A stretch of DNA of 12,204 bases from NCBI GenBank assembly GCA_003164305.1, contig PLSZ01000156.1, positions 1-12,204 on the forward strand, given 5' to 3'. How positions within the stretch are numbered: the stretch's first letter is position 1; every line of letters starts with the position of its first letter. Under the pieces are notes generated by a model. That model had not been told where the DNA came from. It made no database searches and saw nothing but the letters and a program-made list of their open reading frames with translations. The position numbers were made by a program, and so were the translations under genes. Source of the stretch: Acetobacteraceae bacterium (GTDB lineage Bacteria; Pseudomonadota; Alphaproteobacteria; Acetobacterales; Acetobacteraceae). Positions 7,519-12,204 of this stretch are shown one piece after another.

Positions 7519-8235
7519 TCAGAAGTTCAGGTTTTCCAACGTCGCGTTCGCGTTCGGTCCCGAGGTCACCACCGTGTGCCAACCCGGAAAATTCGGGTCC
7601 ACCGAAACGACTTCCTTGCTGGACGGATTGCCATACCAGCCGTGGCGGAATTTGCCGCCGGCCTGCTCGCCCTGCAGCCAATTCACGGTCGAATCCTGCA
7701 TATATCTGATATCGAACTGACCCTGGATCGCGCCGCGCCGGAGGACCACCGCGACCGACGCCAGGGAACTATGGATTTTGCTTGGCATGATCGTCTGGAG
7801 ATTGGCGTAAAGCCGGATAGCGGCCACCTTCTTAACGCCCAGACAGGTGACGAAGGGCTGCAGATCATCCCGGAGCCGTTCCAGCCGGTTGCCGCCATTG
7901 ATCATACAAAAGACCTTCCAGGAACTGGTGTTTCCGGGTCCCTCGCAATTCTTCACGAAAGCTCCGAATTTTTGGGCGCCCAACGCTTCCTGGTTCGCAT
8001 TCTGGGCCTTCACATGAACCGCGTAGAGCAGGTCATTCGTTGCGACGAAGATCCCCATGCAACCCACGATACCCGTGACACCGACGCAGGTCTGGTCGTA
8101 TCCAAAACTGTTCATGGTGGCAAAATACACTTTATTCTCCGTTCCGATCGAAAGACTGCAATGCCGCATGGACCGTTCAGCCGGCATTTCCCAGATGCCC
8201 GCCCCATCCGGACATCTTGAAGGAATGGTAACCAT
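7519..8235 (-). CDS. Unrecognised 238-residue protein; possible CheD/CNF-like cysteine deamidase fold
   Basis: I do not recognise this protein firmly. It has no signal peptide or membrane helix and alternates short hydrophobic strands (KVYFATM, CMGIFVAT, LLYAVHV, WKVFCMI, VAAIRLYA, ASVAVVLR) with loops, suggesting a beta-rich globular fold. A Gly-Cys (Cys59) opens one strand and His74 ends the next, preceded by TGIVG. The spacing of 15 equals the catalytic Cys-His spacing of CNF1 (C866/H881), so a CNF/CheD/BLF1-type glutamine deamidase is a hypothesis. Codons such as AGA, AGT, TTT, AAT and CTT are commoner than in the flanking genes, hinting at recent acquisition. No strong Shine-Dalgarno precedes the ATG at 8235; the ATGs at 8187 and 8169 are alternatives, and the conserved-looking part begins near residue 28. 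The opposite strand also has a long open frame (7453-8220), but its His/Arg/Asp-rich text looks like an antisense shadow. Confidence 0.68.
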   Translation of the reverse strand: MVTIPSRCPDGAGIWEMPAERSMRHCSLSIGTENKVYFATMNSFGYDQTCVGVTGIVGCMGIFVATNDLLYAVHVKAQNANQEALGAQKFGAFVKNCEGPGNTSSWKVFCMINGGNRLERLRDDLQPFVTCLGVKKVAAIRLYANLQTIMPSKIHSSLASVAVVLRRGAIQGQFDIRYMQDSTVNWLQGEQAGGKFRHGWYGNPSSKEVVSVDPNFPGWHTVVTSGPNANATLENLNF

Positions 8236-8337
8236 GGCTGAGCGCGCCCGGCAAGATCGGCCGCACCACTGTCAAATGGTCTCCTGATCGCTTCCGTGAA
8301 CGGGCTGGCGTCGTCCGCCCCATCCCCCCAACGTCAA

Positions 8338-9321
<984 letters not shown>

Positions 9322-9329
9322 GGGTTTTG

Positions 9330-9335
9330 CCTCCT
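9330..9335 (-). promoter_or_regulatory. Consensus Shine-Dalgarno AGGAGG of cysK
   Basis: On the minus strand a full AGGAGG ends 8 nt before the cysK ATG. It is the strongest ribosome binding site in the window and fits a highly expressed biosynthetic enzyme. Confidence 0.75.
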
Positions 9336-9371
9336 GGAAAGTAGGGTCCGGGCCGCCACAGAGGCCGATTT

Positions 9372-9392
9372 CGGGTCTTCAGGCAAGACCCG
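9372..9392 (-). promoter_or_regulatory. Stem-loop or palindromic operator in the cysK leader
   Basis: CGGGTCTT - 5 nt - AAGACCCG is a perfect 8-bp inverted repeat 51-71 nt upstream of the cysK ATG, within the 277-nt divergent region shared with the SixA-like gene. It could be a regulator site or an mRNA hairpin. No T-run follows on either strand, so a classical terminator is unlikely. The rest of the divergent region shows no recognised riboswitch; an AT-rich patch (ATATTATT near 9437) may be part of a promoter, but I cannot place -35/-10 boxes firmly. Confidence 0.35.
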
Positions 9393-9598
9393 GTCACGAT
9401 CGAAACGGCTTTTCTCCGATCGAACATCCCGACGTCATATTATTTCCACGCCCTCTCGGCATCGGGTGAGAACGCACTCCGGCGCGCGACAGCGGCGGGG
9501 TTCCGGCGCGATCGAAAGTGGGGCGCGATCGGCAACGGGGCGCGACCAAACGCGGACAGAAGACAACGCCGCCGCCGCGTGGCAGGATCGCCGGCACG

Positions 9599-10123
9599 AT
9601 GCACCAGCTTCTGCTTTTGCGGCACGCGAAATCGTCCTGGGACACCGCCGGTGTGCCCGATCGGGAGCGTACGCTGACCCCGCGAGGGCGCCGCGCCGCC
9701 GCCGCGATCCGCCGGGCGATGCGCGATCTCGGGCTGGCTCCCGATGTCATCCTGGTGTCCTCCGCCAAACGCACGATGGAAACATTGAACGCGCTGGAAC
9801 CCTGGGACGAGACGCCGCTGATCGAGCCGCTGGATGAACTTTATCTGGCGAACAAGACGCGGCTGCTGACGACATTGCGGGGCGTGGTGGAAACGGTGCG
9901 CACGGTGCTGCTGATCGGCCATAATCCCGGCCTGCATGACCTCGCGATCGCGCTGGCCGATCCGCGGGCCTCCGCCGAAAAGCTGGTGCACGGCGTCCGC
10001 GAGAGCTATCCCACCGGCGCCCTGACCGAGTTTGCCATCACCGGTCCCTGGGCCAGACTGGATGCCGAAGGCGGGCGGCTGCTGCGTTTCCTGACGCCCC
10101 GCATGCTGGACACGACGGAATAA
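9599..10123 (+). CDS. SixA-like phosphohistidine phosphatase (histidine phosphatase superfamily)
   Basis: A 174-residue cytoplasmic phosphatase of the RHG (phosphoglycerate-mutase-like) superfamily. The catalytic motif LLRHAKSSW has nucleophile His9 and Arg8, with the Lys-Ser following that typifies the SixA branch. The second histidine is His108 in IGHNPGLHDLA; VSSAKRTMETL is the usual helix bearing a conserved Ser/Arg. SixA removes phosphate from phosphohistidine on phosphorelay or phosphotransferase proteins; the target here is unknown. I chose the ATG at 9599 because the family fold begins there (MHQLLLLRHAKS) and AGGA lies 11 nt upstream. The in-frame ATG at 9518 would add 27 Arg-rich residues that look non-coding. 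Four bases separate its stop from the GTG of the CHAD gene, so the two are surely co-transcribed. Confidence 0.9.
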   Translation: MHQLLLLRHAKSSWDTAGVPDRERTLTPRGRRAAAAIRRAMRDLGLAPDVILVSSAKRTMETLNALEPWDETPLIEPLDELYLANKTRLLTTLRGVVETVRTVLLIGHNPGLHDLAIALADPRASAEKLVHGVRESYPTGALTEFAITGPWARLDAEGGRLLRFLTPRMLDTTE

Positions 10124-10127
10124 CCTG

Positions 10128-11567
10128 GTGGAACTCGCGCTGGTTCTGACGACCGCGGACGCCGCCCGGCTGCACCGGCTTCCCGCCATCAAGGCGGCGC
10201 GCACCGGGCGGTCCCGCGGCCAGGCGGTGCGGGTTGTCTGGCATGATACGCTCGACCGGACGCTGGCGGCTGACGGGCTCGCGCTGAGCGAGCAGCGTGG
10301 CGCCTGGCGGCTGGAACGGCACCGGCCGGAGCCGACCGATCCGTGGCCGCCGGCGACCGATCACCGGCTGATCGAAGAGGCTTCAGACCCAAACACGCTG
10401 TCCACCCCCCTGCCCGACGCGCTGACGACAGTGGCGGCATTCGACGGCCGGCGTACCGCGTTCACCCTGACCATCGGCGGCGAGCCCGTCACGATGACGC
10501 TGTTGGATGGGGTACTGCGAGCGGTCGCGGCGGACCGGCCGTGCTCGCGGTTGTTCCTGGAGGGAGCCGGCGTCGCGGTGCGGGAACTGGTCCTGCTGCT
10601 GGCGGACCACCTGACCCTTTCGATCCCGGTCCAGAGCCTTGCGTCGGAGGCGCTGCGTCTCGCGGACGGCACCACGCCCGAACCACGCCGGATCGGCGCG
10701 CCTGTGTTGCCACCCGAGGGCCTGTCCACCCATGCGGCCTTCGCGCATATTCTCGGACATCTGGCGGACGTGCTGCTGCATTTGGCGCCGCTGGCCGCGG
10801 ACATCGAGTCCGGGACCGTCCCGGTGCATCAGATGCGCGTCGCGGTCCGCCGCGCCCGCTCGGCTTTGTCGATCTTCCCGCCGGTCGAGGACACCGTCGT
10901 GCTGAGCCGCGGCGCTGATGCGCTGCGAGACCTGGGGCATATGTTGGGACCGGCGCGCGACTGGGACGTGTTCATGACCGAAACCGCGCCGCCGGTCGAA
11001 GCCGCGCTGCCGGATCAGGCCAACCTGCGAGCGTTGTCGCGTGCCGGCGCGCGCCGCCGGCGTGCCGCGCGGGCGGCGCTGAGCGCTTACCTGACCAGCG
11101 CCGAATTTCGCCTGCTGAGCATCGAACTGGCCTGTCTGGCCGCGGCCGAATGGACGCTGCCGGACACGGAGCCTCCCCCGCTGAACGAGTTCGCGGCCGG
11201 CGTGCTGCGCGCGCGCTGGAAGAAACTGGTGCATGTCGGCAAGTCCCTGGAGGACCTGGATAACCCTGGGCTGCACGGCTTACGGCTGAAAGCCAAGCGA
11301 CTGCGTTACGCCGCCGAATTTTTCGCGCCATTGTTCCCCGGCAAGGCGACCTCCCGCTTCATTCGTCGGTTGTCCGTCCTGCAAGAGCGTCTGGGTTTGT
11401 TCAACGACACCACGGTGGCGGAAACGCTGCTGCGCGAACTGAACGCCTCGCCTGGTTACGCTTCCGGTTTGATCCTGGGCTTTACGGCCGCGCGCGGCGC
11501 CGGTGTGCGGCCGAAAATCGCCGCCGCGTGGGCCCGTTTCCGCCGCCGCGAGCCGTTCTGGGAGTAG
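10128..11567 (+). CDS. CHAD-domain protein with degenerate CYTH-like N-terminal half
   Basis: A 479-residue protein. The C-terminal half (about 205-479) is a CHAD domain, an alpha-helical bundle that binds polyphosphate: VHQMRVAVRRARSAL with His234, LGPARDWDV, GLHGLRLKAKRLRYAAEFF with His383 and a final QERLGLFND helix, all rich in exposed Arg/Lys. The N-terminal half has the order and length of the CYTH (triphosphate tunnel) domain found in YgiF-like CYTH-CHAD proteins. However, the ExExK metal/phosphate signature expected at the start reads MELALVL, with the second Glu and the Lys lost, so it is probably not an active triphosphatase. The start is a GTG four bases after the phosphatase stop, with only a weak Shine-Dalgarno, suggesting translational coupling. 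Role in polyphosphate handling is inferred from the CHAD family. A nested palindromic repeat begins seven bases after the stop. Confidence 0.88.
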   Translation: MELALVLTTADAARLHRLPAIKAARTGRSRGQAVRVVWHDTLDRTLAADGLALSEQRGAWRLERHRPEPTDPWPPATDHRLIEEASDPNTLSTPLPDALTTVAAFDGRRTAFTLTIGGEPVTMTLLDGVLRAVAADRPCSRLFLEGAGVAVRELVLLLADHLTLSIPVQSLASEALRLADGTTPEPRRIGAPVLPPEGLSTHAAFAHILGHLADVLLHLAPLAADIESGTVPVHQMRVAVRRARSALSIFPPVEDTVVLSRGADALRDLGHMLGPARDWDVFMTETAPPVEAALPDQANLRALSRAGARRRRAARAALSAYLTSAEFRLLSIELACLAAAEWTLPDTEPPPLNEFAAGVLRARWKKLVHVGKSLEDLDNPGLHGLRLKAKRLRYAAEFFAPLFPGKATSRFIRRLSVLQERLGLFNDTTVAETLLRELNASPGYASGLILGFTAARGAGVRPKIAAAWARFRRREPFWE

Positions 11568-11574
11568 GCGAACG

Positions 11575-11805
11575 CGAGGGCTCCGCGCCATAGGCATCAG
11601 GATAAGCCACCGAGGAGGAAAATGTCCGCCTCTTCCCGTCATCCTCGGGCTCGACCCGAGGATCTCTCGACGCGCCAGGGAATTCAAAAGTCGGATAAGG
11701 TGTCTGGGCCGGCCGATCCTCGGGTCGAGCCCGAGGATGACGTTCGGGGGAAAGCTTTTCGCCCTCGCGGGCCTTATCCTGATGCCAATGGGGCTCCGCC
11801 CCTCG
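11575..11805. repeat. Nested palindromic intergenic element (MITE-like, about 231 bp)
   Basis: The ends, 11575-11606 and 11773-11805, are imperfect inverted repeats of each other. Their inner 19 bases, CCAT[A/T]GGCATCAGGATAAG, match at all but one position, and the outer part (CGAGGG... with a GGCGGAGCC-like core) is partly conserved. Inside lie two perfect 28-base inverted copies (11637-11664 and 11715-11742) built on CCTCGGG-CTCGA-CCCGAGG, a core closely like a repeat common between alphaproteobacterial genes. The whole can fold into one long branched hairpin. No transposase is encoded. It starts 7 bases after the CHAD stop, so it may also act as a transcription end or RNA-stabilising structure. 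Its mobility is inferred. Confidence 0.75.
11637..11742. repeat. Perfect 28-bp inverted repeat pair inside the palindromic element
   Basis: Bases 11637-11664 and 11715-11742 are exact reverse complements across a 50-base spacer. Each copy is itself a near-palindrome with a 7-bp stem. This inner unit resembles the common alphaproteobacterial extragenic palindrome and may be a separate repeat nested in the larger one. Confidence 0.8.
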
Positions 11806-11925
11806 AACCCGTGAGTAATGTCCATGCGAAATTGGCGGGGATCACGACATAATATTTCGTGAGTTTGGATTTCGCGGCAACCTGGCCCGGACGCGAAACA
11901 GGTGGTCGCACGGGGTAACAGGCAG

Positions 11926-11944
11926 TTAACCACAATCTGGTTAA
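11926..11944. promoter_or_regulatory. TTAACC-N7-GGTTAA palindrome upstream of pdhA (candidate operator)
   Basis: A perfect 6-bp inverted repeat with a 7-base spacer, 133-151 nt upstream of the pdhA ATG. Its symmetry is typical of a dimeric regulator site. The TTAA cores are 11 bases apart, not 7, so it is not a standard CtrA box. The cognate regulator is unknown. Confidence 0.35.
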
Positions 11945-12048
11945 TCGTTGATATTGCGTTGCATCATCGACGATTTCATCGATCCGGCGCTTGCCGGGCA
12001 GGTGGCCTCGCCCTTAGATGAACGTCGAAAAATCCGGCGAATGACGGT

Positions 12049-12070
12049 CCAAGGGATCACCAAGGGATCA
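12049..12070 (+). repeat. Tandem 11-bp duplication carrying the pdhA Shine-Dalgarno
   Basis: CCAAGGGATCA occurs twice head to tail (12049-12059 and 12060-12070). Each copy contains AGGGA; the second lies 9 nt before the pdhA ATG at an acceptable distance, while the first is 20 nt away. It looks like a slippage or duplication event that left a spare ribosome binding site. Confidence 0.8.
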
Positions 12071-12076
12071 TAAAGA

Positions 12077-12204
12077 ATGGCACAAGCGGCGGAAACCAGG
12101 AAACGCGGCAAGACTTCGGCGAAGACCGGCGATTCGAACGCCGATCGCGCTCAGTTGCTGACCGCGTATCGAACGATGCTGTTGATCCGCCGGTTCGAGG
12201 AAAA
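12077..12204 (+). CDS. pdhA: Pyruvate dehydrogenase E1 component, alpha subunit (N-terminus; cut by window edge)
   Basis: Only the first 42 codons are present. After an Ala/Lys-rich leader typical of alphaproteobacterial PdhA, the sequence AQLLTAYRTMLLIRRFEE matches the start of the thiamine-diphosphate E1 alpha fold, where the family continues into the AGQLYGMG segment. E1 alpha, with E1 beta, decarboxylates pyruvate and acetylates the E2 lipoyl arm, feeding acetyl-CoA to the TCA cycle. AGGGA lies 9 nt upstream, in a duplicated segment. Branched-chain 2-oxoacid or acetoin dehydrogenase alpha subunits share this motif, so the exact substrate needs the missing part. The genes beyond the edge (pdhB, E2) cannot be seen. 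Confidence 0.8.
   Translation, partial: MAQAAETRKRGKTSAKTGDSNADRAQLLTAYRTMLLIRRFEE

Larger units (their letters stand above)
11806..12076 (+). other. Gene-free leader between the palindromic element and pdhA
   Basis: With the repeat element, the gene-free stretch runs from 11568 to 12076. This second part has no credible coding frame. It holds AT-rich patches (AATATTT near 11852; TTAATCGTTGATATTG at 11941-11956) that probably include the pdhA promoter, a TTAACC/GGTTAA palindrome at 11926-11944 and a tandem 11-base duplication at 12049-12070. An imperfect inverted pair ATCGTTGAT/ATCGACGAT lies at 11944-11974. I cannot assign -35/-10 boxes with confidence. Confidence 0.5.

Noticed and set aside
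7453..8220. Plus-strand open frame of 255 codons opposite the unrecognised protein
   Set aside because: Slightly longer than the minus-strand frame, but rich in His, Arg and Asp with no hydrophobic core pattern; the minus frame has regular beta-strand patterns and G/C-biased third positions.
8236..8337. Terminator between the unrecognised gene and cysK
   Set aside because: Only a weak short stem could be found downstream of the cysK stop, with no T-run, so it is not reported.
10383..11276. Minus-strand open frame of 297 codons
   Set aside because: Shadow of the CHAD gene; Arg/Gln-rich and lacking a recognisable domain.
11503..11933. Short open frames on both strands across the palindromic element
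   Set aside because: They read through inverted repeats and mirror each other (for example ILGLDPRI on both strands), which is what a palindrome produces, not real proteins.
11926..11944. CtrA box upstream of pdhA
   Set aside because: The TTAA cores are 11 bases apart rather than 7, so it does not fit the CtrA consensus; kept only as an unnamed palindrome.

Overview
The window looks like chromosomal DNA of a GC-rich alphaproteobacterium, most likely Rhodospirillales/Acetobacteraceae. This is inferred from strong G/C third-position bias, an alphaproteobacterial-style pdhA start, a CtrA-type box and a typical alphaproteobacterial palindromic intergenic repeat. No rRNA, tRNA, CRISPR array, phage gene or transposase was seen.

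Left part (1-3317): a minus-strand membrane CHASE-GGDEF-EAL cyclic-di-GMP enzyme, cut by the left edge, diverges from a plus-strand ABHD10-like alpha/beta hydrolase. The shared intergenic region holds a perfect TTAA-N7-TTAAC CtrA-type box facing the c-di-GMP gene.

Middle (3246-7317, minus strand): a tightly coupled four-gene operon. In transcription order it encodes a family-5 (peptide-type) periplasmic binding protein, a DppB-type permease, a NitT/TauT (SsuC/TauC)-type permease and a YeeZ-like NAD(P)-binding epimerase. The junctions are TAG/ATG abutting, ATGA and GTGA. A DppC partner and any ATPase are absent, so the transporter is mosaic or relies on genes elsewhere. The epimerase overlaps the convergent hydrolase tail to tail by 72 bp.

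Upstream of that operon (7398-8235) is an island that does not fit its neighbours. It contains a short orphan tail resembling the last strand of an outer-membrane beta-barrel, and a 238-residue unrecognised protein with softer codon usage. That protein has a Gly-Cys...His arrangement that recalls the CheD/CNF deamidase fold.

Right part (8338-12204): cysK (minus) diverges from a two-gene plus-strand unit, a SixA-like phosphohistidine phosphatase and a CHAD protein whose N-terminal CYTH-like half has lost its catalytic signature. A roughly 230-bp nested palindromic element follows. Next comes a 270-bp leader with an inverted repeat and a duplicated Shine-Dalgarno segment, and then the first 42 codons of pdhA (pyruvate dehydrogenase E1 alpha), cut by the right edge.
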